Source: Muribaculaceae bacterium Isolate-036 (Harlan) (lineage in GTDB: Bacteria > Bacteroidota > Bacteroidia > Bacteroidales > Muribaculaceae). From it: 64,000 bases of DNA. Location: positions 64,001-128,000 of the forward strand of contig RIAY01000007.1 in NCBI GenBank assembly GCA_003833075.1, written 5' to 3'. The translations under genes and the position numbers were made by a program. The notes under the pieces were generated by a model that was given only the letters and a program-made list of their open reading frames with translations, did not search any database and was not told the origin of the DNA. Below, in pieces: positions 30,026-39,391 of this stretch (positions are counted from its first letter, which is position 1; each line of letters opens with the position of its first letter).

Positions 30026-31237
30026 TTATTTGAAACGCGCGGCAGAACGATAAATAGTATCAAAGATTCTGCGGTCAACATCGGTAAGCGCAAGTCCGCG
30101 CCTCTGCATCACCATTCCCGCCGTATCCATAAATTTATCAATGCTGACATTATCAAAGCCGCCTTCCGGAGAACCGCTGGAGAAACTCGGAATAAACGTA
30201 CGCGGAAAACCAGCCCCGTGAAGATTCACTCCAACCCCTACAACCGTAGCGGTATTGAACATCGTATTGATCCCCGCTTTCGAATGATCACCCATTATCA
30301 GTCCGCAGAACTGCAGATCCGTACGCATGAACCGCTGGGTATGATAATTCCATATACGGATTTTAGTATAGTCATTTTTAAGATTGGACGCATTCGCTCC
30401 CGCACCGAGGTTACACCACTCTCCTATGACAGCGTTCCCGAGATAACCGTCATGCGCCTTATTACTGAAACCGAACATGACAGCATTATCGAGCTCACCC
30501 CCTACCTTGCAGTAAGGACCAATGGTAGTTGAACCATATACCTTGGCCCCCATCCTGACAACAGCATTGTCACACAAGGCAACGGGACCGCGCAGACACG
30601 CTCCCTCCATGACCACGGCATCCTTTCCTATATATATAGGACCATTCTTCACATTCAGCACGGCTCCCTCCACAACGGCACCATCCTCTATATAAATACG
30701 AGGCACCACCCCGGACGACTCCACCGAACCGATAATCGTCACCGAAGCATCAGGCGCCTGCCCTTTGCCACGTTTCGCCAACAAATCATAATCGCGGCAG
30801 ATTTCCTGACCGTTCTCTCGAAAAACATCATAAACATATTGTATTCTCGACACCTCGTCACCCTCGACCGAGGATTCCGCAGGATCAAGTTCACCGAACT
30901 GCCGGAGACTGCCTCGGAATGCGACAAGCCCACTGCGGTCCCTAAGAGCCCCGCCGGATTCAAGTGCCAACACCCGCGCCGCAAGATCCTCATCAGGAAG
31001 CACGTTACCGGCGACAAAAACGGCCTCCTCATCAGCCGACACGGCAACAGGAAACTTCTCACCAAGATATTCCGTAGTCTTATACGAATAATTTCCCGGC
31101 AGATAATGTTCCCACTTTTCACGAATAGTCATTATTCCCACCCTGAAATCCGCGACAGGACGAGTATATGACAAAGGAAGAAGATTCTCGAAAGATTCAA
31201 AGGTGTCGAAAAGCACCACTTTCACCTCATTGTTCAT
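30026..31237 (-). CDS. GlmU-like sugar-1-phosphate nucleotidyl/acetyltransferase (Bacteroidetes type)
   Basis: A 403-residue protein resembling the alternative GlmU family of Bacteroidetes, proposed to act on glucosamine-1-phosphate on the way to UDP-GlcNAc. The start at 31237 (MNNEVKVVLFDTFESFENLL) is chosen because the promoter at 31266 excludes the longer frame. The N-terminal half is a nucleotidyltransferase-like domain (PLSYTRPVADFRVGI); the C-terminal half has left-handed beta-helix hexapeptide repeats (IYIGKDAVVMEGACLRGPV) and GAGANASNLKNDY. Substrate assignment follows the family and is not shown by the sequence alone. Confidence 0.8.
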   Translation of the reverse strand: MNNEVKVVLFDTFESFENLLPLSYTRPVADFRVGIMTIREKWEHYLPGNYSYKTTEYLGEKFPVAVSADEEAVFVAGNVLPDEDLAARVLALESGGALRDRSGLVAFRGSLRQFGELDPAESSVEGDEVSRIQYVYDVFRENGQEICRDYDLLAKRGKGQAPDASVTIIGSVESSGVVPRIYIEDGAVVEGAVLNVKNGPIYIGKDAVVMEGACLRGPVALCDNAVVRMGAKVYGSTTIGPYCKVGGELDNAVMFGFSNKAHDGYLGNAVIGEWCNLGAGANASNLKNDYTKIRIWNYHTQRFMRTDLQFCGLIMGDHSKAGINTMFNTATVVGVGVNLHGAGFPRTFIPSFSSGSPEGGFDNVSIDKFMDTAGMVMQRRGLALTDVDRRIFDTIYRSAARFK

Positions 31238-31265
31238 TGAATCAAGATTAGTTCTGTTTTTGAAA

Positions 31266-31297
31266 CAAAAGTACTTAAAATTCCCCAAATACACAAC
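31266..31297 (-). promoter_or_regulatory. Promoter of the GlmU-like gene
   Basis: On the minus strand GTTG (31294-31297), 20 bp, then TACTTTTG (31266-31273). It lies just after the terminator hairpin of the candidate small RNA, so the gene is transcribed on its own. Confidence 0.65.
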
Positions 31298-31307
31298 CAT
31301 ACGATAA

Positions 31308-31488
31308 AAAACAACAACGGCACACAATTTCACAATTGCCTGCCGCTCTGTGATTTTTTAAACTTTGCCGGCTTTCACAAGCAAACGTCAGTCTTACTCA
31401 ACCACTAACTTACAAATTTATATCACTATTACTTAAAAGATTTTTTGACTTGCCATCTTTATCACTACCGGAAGAACTCCGGCTTTTT
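31308..31488 (-). ncRNA. Small RNA candidate of about 180 nt upstream of the GlmU-like gene
   Basis: A strong minus-strand promoter (31495-31526) starts transcription near 31488. The region opens with CCGGA/TCCGG and ends with a 12-base-pair-long stem with one mismatch (31318-31329 with 31334-31345) followed by TTGTTGTTTTTT, an intrinsic terminator. No credible ORF lies inside. I do not recognise the RNA family; the ends do not pair as expected for 6S RNA, and the SRP RNA tetraloop motif is absent. Confidence 0.5.
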
Positions 31489-31494
31489 ACATTG

Positions 31495-31526
31495 CAAAGT
31501 TAATTCAAATTTTGAAATAATTCAAA
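31495..31526 (-). promoter_or_regulatory. Promoter of the 31.4-kb small RNA candidate
   Basis: On the minus strand TTTG (31523-31526), 20 bp, then TAACTTTG (31495-31502): an exact consensus match with no protein gene directly downstream. Confidence 0.75.
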
Positions 31527-31639
31527 AATTTTCACTCCAAATTTATCAAAAATTTGTTAATTTTTTCTTTTTTACACATAATTATTCTATTTTGCCCTTA
31601 ATAAAGGGCAAATAATTGCACAATGCAGAAAACCCGGGT

Positions 31640-31669
31640 TTTGTTTTTAAATTAATATGCGTATATTTG
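31640..31669 (+). promoter_or_regulatory. Promoter of the Xaa-Pro peptidase gene
   Basis: TTTG (31640-31643), 18 bp, TATATTTG (31662-31669). The start of transcription near 31676 rules out the upstream in-frame start and supports ATG 31720. Confidence 0.6.
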
Positions 31670-31719
31670 TCTGCAAATATGTTTTAAATGACAAAGAGAA
31701 GATAAGAATTCAATCACAT

Positions 31720-33507
31720 ATGAAAAAGAACGCACAATATCTTGCCGACCTGAGGTTGGCTATGAAAGAGCACGCTATCGACTGCGTGATCATATCCGGA
31801 ACAGACCCCCACCAGAGTGAACTGCCGCCGATGCACTGGCGTGGAAGGGAGTGGCTAACAGGATTCGAATCGGAAAACGGAACAAACGGTACGGCGGTAG
31901 TCATGTCCGACAAGGCTTATGTATGGACAGATTCCCGCTATTTCATTCAGGCAACAGAGCAACTGCGGGACACCGGTTTCGAGATGATGAAGGAAGACGG
32001 GCCTGATGCCGTGAATCTAATCGACTGGGTTACGGAACACCTGAACACCGGTCAGACTGTAGCTATCGACGGAATGACATTTTCCATATCATGGACACAG
32101 CGACTCGAACAGGAACTGAACGACAACGGCATAAGACTCAACGACCGCTTCACACCTTTCGACACCATATGGACAGACAGACCCGAACGTCCCAAAAACA
32201 AACTGTTCGTGCATGATGAAAAAATCGTGGGCGAAACTACAGACAGCAAGATGACACGTCTCATGCTGGCGGTAAAAGGAGAACTTGCCAACGCAATCCT
32301 CCTCTCGGCACTTGATGACATCGCATGGGCAACAAATCTGCGTACGGCAGGCGACATCGCGTTCTCCCCCATTTTCGTGGCATACCTTTATGTTGACGAC
32401 AACCGCAGAATCCTATTTATTGACAAGGAAAAACTCAGCGTTGAAGTCGACACACATCTAAGCAGATACGGCATCGACGTCATGCCCTACGACTCCGTAC
32501 TGGATTTTGCCGCGACACTTCCCAAAGAGACAAGACTGCTGATAGATCCCGAAAAGACCTCACGCAGTCTCTACGACAGCCTGAGCTGCACCCCTGTGTT
32601 CGGAGGGGGTGATGTCGCCAAACTCAAAAGCGTCAAAAACGCCACCATGATAGAAAACATAAAGACCGCGATGCGCAAAGATGGCGTCGCCCTGACCAGA
32701 TTCTTCATGATGGCAGAACGTGAATACCCGAAGGGAAAACTCACGGAAGTGGGTCTCGGCAAAGAATTGCGCGCGCTGCGCCTTGCCGACGCATCATGCG
32801 TTGACGAGAGCTTCGCACCGATTCTCGGATGGAATGAACACGGTGCCATCGTGCACTATGAAGCAACCGAGGAAACCGACATTCCGATAACAGGCAACGG
32901 TCTGCTTCTTGTGGATTCCGGCGGACAATACACTTATGGCACCACAGACATAACACGCACCATCGCACTCGGCGCTCCGACAGCAGAACAACGCCATGAT
33001 TTCACACTCGTACTGAAAGGACACATAGCTTTGTCACGTGCCGTATTCCCCAAAGGAACACGCGGCACACAGCTCGACGCACTCGCACGCCAGTACCTGT
33101 GGGCAGAGGGAAAGGCATATTATCACGGCACGGGACACGGTGTCGGATTCTTCATAAACTGTCACGAGGGTCCTCAAGGCATAAGGCTCAACGATGTGCC
33201 CACACCTCTTGAACCGGGAATGATACTCAGCAACGAACCGGGACTCTATCTTGAAGGAGAATACGGCATCCGCACAGAAAACCTTATAGCTGTGGAACCG
33301 TTCGAGACCACCAGGTTCGGAGATTTCTACCGTTTCGAGACACTCACCCTCTTTCCATATGACACTTCTCTTATCGAAAAAGAGATCATGACTCCCGAAG
33401 AGACCGAATGGGTAAACGCATATCACCGCAAAGTATATGCCGAACTATCGCCCCTTCTTGACAACGAAGAGCAGGAATGGCTTGCCGGGAAGTGCAAAGA
33501 AATATAA
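31720..33507 (+). CDS. Xaa-Pro aminopeptidase, M24B family
   Basis: A 595-residue peptidase removing N-terminal residues before proline. The start at 31720 (MKKNAQYLADLRLAMKEHAI) lies after the predicted transcription start. Two creatinase-like N-terminal domains precede a C-terminal pita-bread domain with the metal ligands: Asp in LLVDSGGQYTYGTTDITRT (two Asp), His in GTGHGVGFFINCHEGP, Glu in SNEPGLY and Glu in YGIRTENL. No signal peptide, so cytoplasmic. Length matches the large prokaryotic and eukaryotic-like aminopeptidase P group. Confidence 0.93.
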   Translation: MKKNAQYLADLRLAMKEHAIDCVIISGTDPHQSELPPMHWRGREWLTGFESENGTNGTAVVMSDKAYVWTDSRYFIQATEQLRDTGFEMMKEDGPDAVNLIDWVTEHLNTGQTVAIDGMTFSISWTQRLEQELNDNGIRLNDRFTPFDTIWTDRPERPKNKLFVHDEKIVGETTDSKMTRLMLAVKGELANAILLSALDDIAWATNLRTAGDIAFSPIFVAYLYVDDNRRILFIDKEKLSVEVDTHLSRYGIDVMPYDSVLDFAATLPKETRLLIDPEKTSRSLYDSLSCTPVFGGGDVAKLKSVKNATMIENIKTAMRKDGVALTRFFMMAEREYPKGKLTEVGLGKELRALRLADASCVDESFAPILGWNEHGAIVHYEATEETDIPITGNGLLLVDSGGQYTYGTTDITRTIALGAPTAEQRHDFTLVLKGHIALSRAVFPKGTRGTQLDALARQYLWAEGKAYYHGTGHGVGFFINCHEGPQGIRLNDVPTPLEPGMILSNEPGLYLEGEYGIRTENLIAVEPFETTRFGDFYRFETLTLFPYDTSLIEKEIMTPEETEWVNAYHRKVYAELSPLLDNEEQEWLAGKCKEI

Positions 33508-33610
33508 ATTATAAATATGGATATATTATATTAATGAGCGACACGGCATGAAAGCCTGAAACAGGAAACCAGACAAAAAAATACGAACAACAAAACATAA
33601 ATAACAAACA

Positions 33611-34162
33611 ATGGCATTGATAAGATCAGTAAGAGGCTTCACACCTGAAATCGGGAAGCATTGTTTTCTGGCGGAAAACGCCACGATTGTGGGAGACGTC
33701 GTCATCGGAGACGAATGCAGCATCTGGTTCAACACCGTATTGCGCGGCGACGTCAACTCAATCAGAGTCGGAGACCGCGTCAACATCCAGGACGGCAGTG
33801 TGCTTCACACACTCTATCAGAAATCCACCATAGAAATCGGCAACGACGTCTCTATCGGACACAACGTGGTGATACACGGGGCAAAAATACACGATTACGC
33901 CCTTATCGGCATGGGAGCCGTTGTAATGGATGACGCTGTTGTCGGAGAAGGAGCCCTTGTGGCGGCAGGCTCCGTAGTGCTCAGCCGCACACAGATAGGC
34001 CCCCACGAGATGTGGGCAGGCTCGCCGGCGAAATTCATAAAGATGGTAGAACCGGAAAAAGCGAAAGAGATGAACGTAAAGATAGCGAAAAATTATCTTA
34101 TGTATTCCAAATGGTATGAGCAAGATGCGGAAGAAACAGACCCTTCTGCCGATATCTTATAA
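33611..34162 (+). CDS. Gamma-class carbonic anhydrase family protein
   Basis: A 183-residue left-handed beta-helix protein. Three histidines fit the zinc site of gamma carbonic anhydrases: His66 (QDGSVLH), His84 and His89 (SIGHNVVIHG), and the conserved NIQDGS is present. Hexapeptide repeats run from residue 20 to about 130, ending in GSPAKFIK. Many such YrdA/PaaY-like proteins have weak or unknown activity, so carbonic anhydrase activity is likely but not assured. It starts 103 bp after the peptidase gene. Confidence 0.85.
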   Translation: MALIRSVRGFTPEIGKHCFLAENATIVGDVVIGDECSIWFNTVLRGDVNSIRVGDRVNIQDGSVLHTLYQKSTIEIGNDVSIGHNVVIHGAKIHDYALIGMGAVVMDDAVVGEGALVAAGSVVLSRTQIGPHEMWAGSPAKFIKMVEPEKAKEMNVKIAKNYLMYSKWYEQDAEETDPSADIL

Positions 34163-34190
34163 ATTTTTAGCGAATTTTTGTCAAAAAAAT

Positions 34191-34221
34191 TTTGTCATAT
34201 TTGGAAGATTGTATAATTTTG
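34191..34221 (+). promoter_or_regulatory. Promoter of rpsU
   Basis: TTTG (34191-34194), 19 bp, TAATTTTG (34214-34221): an exact consensus match, giving a leader of about 80 nt before rpsU. Confidence 0.75.
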
Positions 34222-34308
34222 CATCGCTTTATGTCGCCGGGGCCTGCATGTTGCCTTCCGGAGACGAGCCAAATAATTAACAGAAACTAAAAATTAACAG
34301 CACAAAAC

Positions 34309-34500
34309 ATGATTATCGTACCAGTAAAAGAAGGCGAAAACATCGAGAAAGCACTCAAGAAGTTCAAACGTAAATTCGAAAGAACAGGCATCGTAAAAGA
34401 GCTTCGTTCACGTCAGGCTTTCGAAAAACCATCTGTGACCAACCGCAAGAAGATGATGAAGGCCGTTTACGTTCAGCAGCTTCGTCAGGCTGAGCAGTAA
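34309..34500 (+). CDS. rpsU: 30S ribosomal protein bS21
   Basis: The 63-residue bS21 near the anti-Shine-Dalgarno end of 16S rRNA; in Bacteroidetes it is part of the structure that hides that end. It shows MIIVPVKEGENIEKALKKFK and the basic RSRQAFEKPSVTNRKKMMK. It has its own promoter and a following hairpin at 34529-34561. Confidence 0.97.
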   Translation: MIIVPVKEGENIEKALKKFKRKFERTGIVKELRSRQAFEKPSVTNRKKMMKAVYVQQLRQAEQ

Positions 34501-34528
34501 AAAGCCGCTTTTATCTGCACCCATAACA

Positions 34529-34561
34529 GATTCAGCACAAGCTTTATGTTTGTGCTGAATC
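34529..34561 (+). terminator. Hairpin after rpsU
   Basis: GATTCAGCACAA pairs with TTGTGCTGAATC (12 bp) 28 bp after the rpsU stop. The T-run is weak (CTTCGC), so it may terminate only partly. Confidence 0.55.
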
Positions 34562-34630
34562 TTCGCATATCATCAATCATACTCAATTCGGCTGTCATTC
34601 AGCCCGCAACACACCATACGCCCCACTGTA

Positions 34631-35509
34631 ATGCTACGCGAATTTGAAGACTACATGCGGCTTGAACTCAACAGAAGCCGGCTGACCGTCGAAGCCTACA
34701 GCCGCGACATATCGCAGTTTGCAGCATGGCTCGGAGGCGAGACATTCGACCCTGCATCAGCCACTACAGCCGACATCCGGGCATGGCTCGGCTCTATGGC
34801 AAGGGAAGATTCCCCGGTCACCTTAAGAAGAAAAGCACAGAGTCTGCGGGCATTCTACAGATGGCTCCTGAGACGAGGCAGCATAACTTTCAATCCCGCC
34901 GCCGACATTATTCTGGCAAAGGCCCCGAAACGCCTTCCCGAATTTGTAAAAGAGCAGGAAATAGAGGCAATCGTAAAGAATGGCGACATCTCCGACTTCC
35001 GCTCTCACAGGGCACACATAGCCATACTCATGCTCTATTCCACAGGTCTGAGACAGGAAGAACTCCGCACACTCACAGACGCCGACATAGATTTCTCCCT
35101 CCGTGAGGCAAAAGTCACAGGAAAACGGTCGAAACAACGCGTTGTGCCCCTTCCGCCGGAATTGCTTGATGAAATTGCCGAATGGCAAAAAGTCCGAGAC
35201 GCACGGTATCCGTCATTACCTGCACCCCGCCCCCTGCTCGCAGGCGCAAACGGAGCAATAAGCAAAAAAACTCTGTACGACATTGTCAGGAACGCCCTTT
35301 CCGGATCATCGGCAATGCGGAAAAGTCCGCATGTACTGCGCCACACCTTCGCCACATCCATGCTCAACGACGGCGCATCGCTTGATGCTGTGAAGGAATT
35401 TCTGGGTCATTCCTCTCTCGCCACCACGCAGATATATACGCACCTCTCTTTCAACGAACTTAAAAAATCCTATGCAGCCTCACACCCGCGTGCGAAAACC
35501 GAATGCTGA
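34631..35509 (+). CDS. Tyrosine recombinase, XerC/XerD type
   Basis: A 292-residue site-specific recombinase. An N-terminal SAM-like core-binding domain (residues 1-85) precedes the catalytic domain with the full set: Arg141 (STGLRQEEL), Lys165 (VTGKRSK), His234 and Arg237 (PHVLRHTF), His260 (LGHSS) and nucleophile Tyr269 (IYTHLS). Length and motifs fit the housekeeping Xer enzymes that resolve chromosome dimers at dif. It lies between rpsU and hpf, with no nearby attachment site or mobile genes. XerC or XerD cannot be decided from sequence alone. Confidence 0.93.
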   Translation: MLREFEDYMRLELNRSRLTVEAYSRDISQFAAWLGGETFDPASATTADIRAWLGSMAREDSPVTLRRKAQSLRAFYRWLLRRGSITFNPAADIILAKAPKRLPEFVKEQEIEAIVKNGDISDFRSHRAHIAILMLYSTGLRQEELRTLTDADIDFSLREAKVTGKRSKQRVVPLPPELLDEIAEWQKVRDARYPSLPAPRPLLAGANGAISKKTLYDIVRNALSGSSAMRKSPHVLRHTFATSMLNDGASLDAVKEFLGHSSLATTQIYTHLSFNELKKSYAASHPRAKTEC

Positions 35510-35664
35510 AAATTTGTAAAATTTTTATTAAAAACATAAGCAAAATTTCAGATTTATTGTTTATCTTTGTAAAAACGGATGTCTCAGGGCAACCCACGCA
35601 GAACGGAGGCGTAGCCGCAAAACGGACCGCACTCCATAGTATTAACCCATAAAAACCTTATGTT

Positions 35665-35958
35665 ATGGAAGCTACAATTCAAGCAATTCATTTCGACATC
35701 TCCGAAAAACTCGTCTCCTTCATCAATAAGAAAATAGATAAAATGTCCCGCCATTACGAATCGATCACTGATGCAGACGTGACTCTGAAGGTAGTGAAAC
35801 CGGAGACATCAATGAACAAGGAAGCACAGGTGAAACTGACAGTGCCGCAGACTCCCGATTTGTTCGCTTCCAAGATAGCCGACACATTTGAAGAGGCTGT
35901 AGATCTTTGTCTGCGAGCCCTTGAACCTCAACTTGAAAAACTTAAAGACAGAGGCTGA
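35665..35958 (+). CDS. hpf: Ribosome hibernation promoting factor, HPF/RaiA family
   Basis: A 97-residue short-form factor that dimerises or inactivates ribosomes in stationary phase. It has the beta-alpha-beta-beta-beta-alpha pattern of the family: EATIQAIHFDISEKLVSFIN, then DVTLKVVKPETSMNKEAQVK. The long-form C-terminal domain is absent. A TATCTTTG box lies upstream near 35561. It is followed after 5 bp by mltG. Confidence 0.93.
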   Translation: MEATIQAIHFDISEKLVSFINKKIDKMSRHYESITDADVTLKVVKPETSMNKEAQVKLTVPQTPDLFASKIADTFEEAVDLCLRALEPQLEKLKDRG

Positions 35959-35963
35959 CAAAA

Positions 35964-37010
35964 GTGAACGCCAAGCGCAACGAAATACAATCAAAGCTCC
36001 CCAAAAGGCTACTCTACAGCCTTTTGGGGTTGGCTTTTATCATAATAGCGTTTCTTCTCCTGCTTTATCCAGTTATTATCGAACGCACGGAAAAAGCCGC
36101 TATAATCCGGATTCCCGCCAATGCCACAAGCGCGATGGTTCATGACTCCATAGCCAAATATTACGGCAATGGATTCGCCTCGAAGGTGACAAGACTCTGC
36201 AAAGTGCGTGGCACAGACTTCGCCACACGTCATGGAGCCTACGAGATTCCGGAAGGATCCAACGCACTGACGGCGATGCGGCGCCTCACTCGCGGTGGAC
36301 AGACACCCGTAAGAATAACGATAAACGGATTCCGCGACATAGACCTGCTGTGCAGACGCATCGCGGCAAAAATGGAATTTACCGAGCATGATCTGCACGC
36401 GGCTCTTGCCGACCCTGCCGTGCTCGAGCCATACGGTCTTGACTACAATCAGGCAATGGCTCTATTCCTCGATGACACATATGAAGTCTACTGGACCACA
36501 TCTCCCCAGGAACTTATTGCAAAAATCGGTCGCAATTATTCCTCTTTCTGGAACGATATAAACAGAAATAAGGCAGAAGCTCTCGGTACGACCCCCGCTG
36601 AGATAATGACCGTTGCCTCCATAACAGATGAGGAGACCAACAAACTTTCGGAAAAAGGGACAATCGGCAGACTATACATAAACAGACTCAGGAAAGGCAT
36701 GCGACTTCAGGCAGACCCAACGGTAAGATTCGCGCTCAAGGATTATTCAATCAGACGCGTAACCAGAAAGCATCTTGGAGTTGAATCCCCCTACAACACG
36801 TACATACACAAGGGGCTCCCACCCGGACCCATACGCACAACTTCGCGTGCCACACTTGACGCGATTCTTGACAGCGAACCCAACGACTATCTCTATATGT
36901 GCGCCAAAGAAGACTTCTCCGGCACCCACAACTTCGCAACCAGCTTCGAAGAACACTCCCGTAACGCACGTCGCTATCAGAAGGCTCTCAACGCACGCGG
37001 GATAAGATGA
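35964..37010 (+). CDS. mltG: Endolytic murein transglycosylase MltG
   Basis: A 348-residue inner-membrane lytic transglycosylase that cuts nascent glycan strands. It starts at GTG 35964, has one N-terminal membrane segment (residues about 17-38), a LysM-like middle domain and the YceG catalytic domain with RLQADPTV and GLPPGPI. The catalytic segment reads ASITDEET (residues 218-225), where the common form is ASI-x-E-x-ET, so the first acidic residue is Asp222 instead of Glu; Glu223 and Glu224 follow. It may still be active, but this needs checking. Confidence 0.92.
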   Translation: MNAKRNEIQSKLPKRLLYSLLGLAFIIIAFLLLLYPVIIERTEKAAIIRIPANATSAMVHDSIAKYYGNGFASKVTRLCKVRGTDFATRHGAYEIPEGSNALTAMRRLTRGGQTPVRITINGFRDIDLLCRRIAAKMEFTEHDLHAALADPAVLEPYGLDYNQAMALFLDDTYEVYWTTSPQELIAKIGRNYSSFWNDINRNKAEALGTTPAEIMTVASITDEETNKLSEKGTIGRLYINRLRKGMRLQADPTVRFALKDYSIRRVTRKHLGVESPYNTYIHKGLPPGPIRTTSRATLDAILDSEPNDYLYMCAKEDFSGTHNFATSFEEHSRNARRYQKALNARGIR

Positions 37011-37076
37011 ACAGGCTGCCTTTCCCCAACGAACAATACACTTTTAACAAACCAATACAGTTATATCGATCTATAC

Positions 37077-38171
37077 ATGGCAAGACCGTTTATAACCTTT
37101 ACATTGATTTCCATTATGCTTATCGCCCTCCCGGCAAAAGGGGCAGAACCAACTGACTCCATTGAATCGCGCGACTGGTGGAATCTGCTGAAGAAAGGGC
37201 AGCTGAACCTTGCCGACACAACAGTCATATATCCCAGATTTCTCGGTTTTTGCGTAAACGTCTACAACTGGGCTGACAAAACTTTCAATTCCTATGACAC
37301 AGACTATGTCACAGGAACGGGACGCAGATGGAAAGCCCGCGTTGTCTCTGACAACTGGGTAGACTCCTATTACCTGAACATCGAGAAAAAGATGCCTGTA
37401 AGAATGATGAGCGACCTATACTGCAACGCCGGCGCATACATACAGTATATGGCTGTAAGCGTAGGCTACTCACTGGACATGAGCAACATCATCGGGAACA
37501 AACCATCGAATCACAAAAAACTTGAATTCGGATTCAACTGCGCGAGATTCAACGCTGAATTCCACTATTGGGAAAACACCGGAGGAACATTCATACGAAC
37601 TTTCGGTAAATTCAACAACGGACGTCTTATTAAAAAGACATTTCCCGGGGCAGCTCAAAAAACAATTGGAATTAACGCCTATTATTTCTTCAACAACCGC
37701 AAATTCGCGATGGGGGCGGCATATAACTTTTCCAAATTTCAAAAAAGAAGCGCAGGCTCGGCAATAATAGGATTCAACTACAACAACCTCGACATAACGA
37801 TGGACCTCAACCAGATTCCTGACGAACTGAAACCCTACCTTACCATAGACCCTCACATATACAGATTCCACTACAATTCATACTGTCTCATGGGCGGATA
37901 CAGTTTCAACTGGGTGCTCAATCCTCACATTCTCTTAAACATCTCCGCCTTCCCGGGCATCGGATACACCCATGCCTATGAGGATTCCGCAGAGCAAGGA
38001 ATGAAACTCTTCGCCATGACGCTCAAAGGGCAAGGCTCGCTTACATACAATCTTGGAGACTTCTTCGTATGCGCTGTTGCAAAACTTGACGGCAACTGGT
38101 ATAACTCAGGCAACTTCTCTCTCTTCTCCTCGGTAGAGAACGCACAGGTCAGCGTAGGCGTGAGATTCTGA
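37077..38171 (+). CDS. DUF4421 family outer-membrane protein
   Basis: A 364-residue protein with signal peptide (TLISIMLIALPAKGA) and the DUF4421 pattern: DSIESRDWWNLLKKGQLNLA, repeated aromatic beta strands such as YYLNIEKKMPVRMM, and a C-terminal phenylalanine after alternating strands (VSVGVRF), typical of outer-membrane barrels. The function is unknown. It sits between mltG and ribD. Confidence 0.85.
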   Translation: MARPFITFTLISIMLIALPAKGAEPTDSIESRDWWNLLKKGQLNLADTTVIYPRFLGFCVNVYNWADKTFNSYDTDYVTGTGRRWKARVVSDNWVDSYYLNIEKKMPVRMMSDLYCNAGAYIQYMAVSVGYSLDMSNIIGNKPSNHKKLEFGFNCARFNAEFHYWENTGGTFIRTFGKFNNGRLIKKTFPGAAQKTIGINAYYFFNNRKFAMGAAYNFSKFQKRSAGSAIIGFNYNNLDITMDLNQIPDELKPYLTIDPHIYRFHYNSYCLMGGYSFNWVLNPHILLNISAFPGIGYTHAYEDSAEQGMKLFAMTLKGQGSLTYNLGDFFVCAVAKLDGNWYNSGNFSLFSSVENAQVSVGVRF

Positions 38172-38207
38172 CACACATATCACAATGCAGGAAGACAGAC
38201 TGGAAAC

Positions 38208-39230
38208 ATGACAGACAACAGATACAGCACATCGGAGACCGATGTGACATTCATGAGACGAGCATTGGAACTGGCTACAAGAGGAGCCGGTTTCGTATCG
38301 CCCAATCCAATGGTCGGCGCAGTCATAACCGCACCCGACAACCGGATAATCGGCGAAGGATGGCACAGGGTCTACGGCGGACCTCATGCCGAAGTCAACG
38401 CCATCGCATCGGTAAAAGCGGAAGACGAGCATCTTCTCCCTCTTTCAACAATATACGTTTCTCTCGAGCCATGCTCGCATTACGGCAAAACCCCGCCGTG
38501 CAGCAAACTCATTATCGAGAAAAAAATCCGGCGCGTGGTTGTCGGCATGGGAGATCCTTTCAAAGAAGTCTGCGGAAGAGGCATAAAAATGCTGAGAGAA
38601 GCAGGCATTGAAGTAGTTGAGAACGTGCTTGAAAAGGAATGTCTCGCCCTGAACAGGAGATTTGTCACAGCCCACACCTTGCGCCGCCCGTTCATACAGC
38701 TCAAATGGGCTCAGAGTGCAGACAAATTCATCGGAGCCTTCTCTCCCTCGGGGTATCCATGTCCGGTTTCATTGTCCAATCCCCTGTCTCTTGTCGAAAT
38801 GCATCGCGAACGCTCGCTGGCAGACGCCATACTCATCGGAACAGACACCGTCATTTCCGACAATCCCACACTGACAACACGGCTGTGGCCCGGCAATTCA
38901 CCCCGCCCTGTGCTTTTCGCATCAGACAGAATACCCGCACACTCCGCCGTTATGGCAAGAAACCCGATAATTCTCGATCCGTCAAAGTCTCTTGAAGAAA
39001 ACCTGTCGGATCTCTACAGCATTCACAAAATCACATCTCTTATGGTAGAGGGTGGAGCAAAGACACTGAAAGCGTTCATCAATGCCTCGCTGTTCGATGA
39101 AATCCGTGTCGAAACCGCACCTATCGTCATAAGCCACGGCATCCCCGCCCCGACAATACCGACAGGGCTCGCCACACTCATCAGAGACAGGGAAATTCGC
39201 GGCAATAACATCAGATGTTACAAACCTTAA
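38208..39230 (+). CDS. ribD: Bifunctional riboflavin deaminase/reductase RibD
   Basis: The 340-residue enzyme does the second and third steps of riboflavin synthesis. The zinc deaminase domain has His60 and Glu62 (GPHAEVNAIA) with Cys89 and Cys98 (EPCSHYGKTPPC). The reductase domain follows (RRPFIQLKWAQSADKFIGA, then GTDTVISDNPTLTTR and MVEGGAKTL). No other rib gene is in the window. Confidence 0.96.
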   Translation: MTDNRYSTSETDVTFMRRALELATRGAGFVSPNPMVGAVITAPDNRIIGEGWHRVYGGPHAEVNAIASVKAEDEHLLPLSTIYVSLEPCSHYGKTPPCSKLIIEKKIRRVVVGMGDPFKEVCGRGIKMLREAGIEVVENVLEKECLALNRRFVTAHTLRRPFIQLKWAQSADKFIGAFSPSGYPCPVSLSNPLSLVEMHRERSLADAILIGTDTVISDNPTLTTRLWPGNSPRPVLFASDRIPAHSAVMARNPIILDPSKSLEENLSDLYSIHKITSLMVEGGAKTLKAFINASLFDEIRVETAPIVISHGIPAPTIPTGLATLIRDREIRGNNIRCYKP

Positions 39231-39391
39231 AATCATTTAAAATTCCCTTAAAATGATTTAATTTGTAAATTCACAGCCCATTTTGCGGTATAATTCCCCA
39301 AGAAATGCTAAATTTGCAAGTTGAAACACCACGCATTTAGGGTTCAAGCCCTTTGAGCTTGGTAAACAACATACATGCAAATAACATCAAC

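Noticed and set aside
31657..31719. Upstream start for the Xaa-Pro peptidase at 31657.
   Set aside because: The start overlaps the predicted -7 box at 31662-31669, so it would not be in the transcript.
34631..35509. The tyrosine recombinase as an integrase of a mobile element.
   Set aside because: It is a standard-length Xer enzyme between rpsU and hpf with no attachment repeats, no excisionase and no cargo genes.
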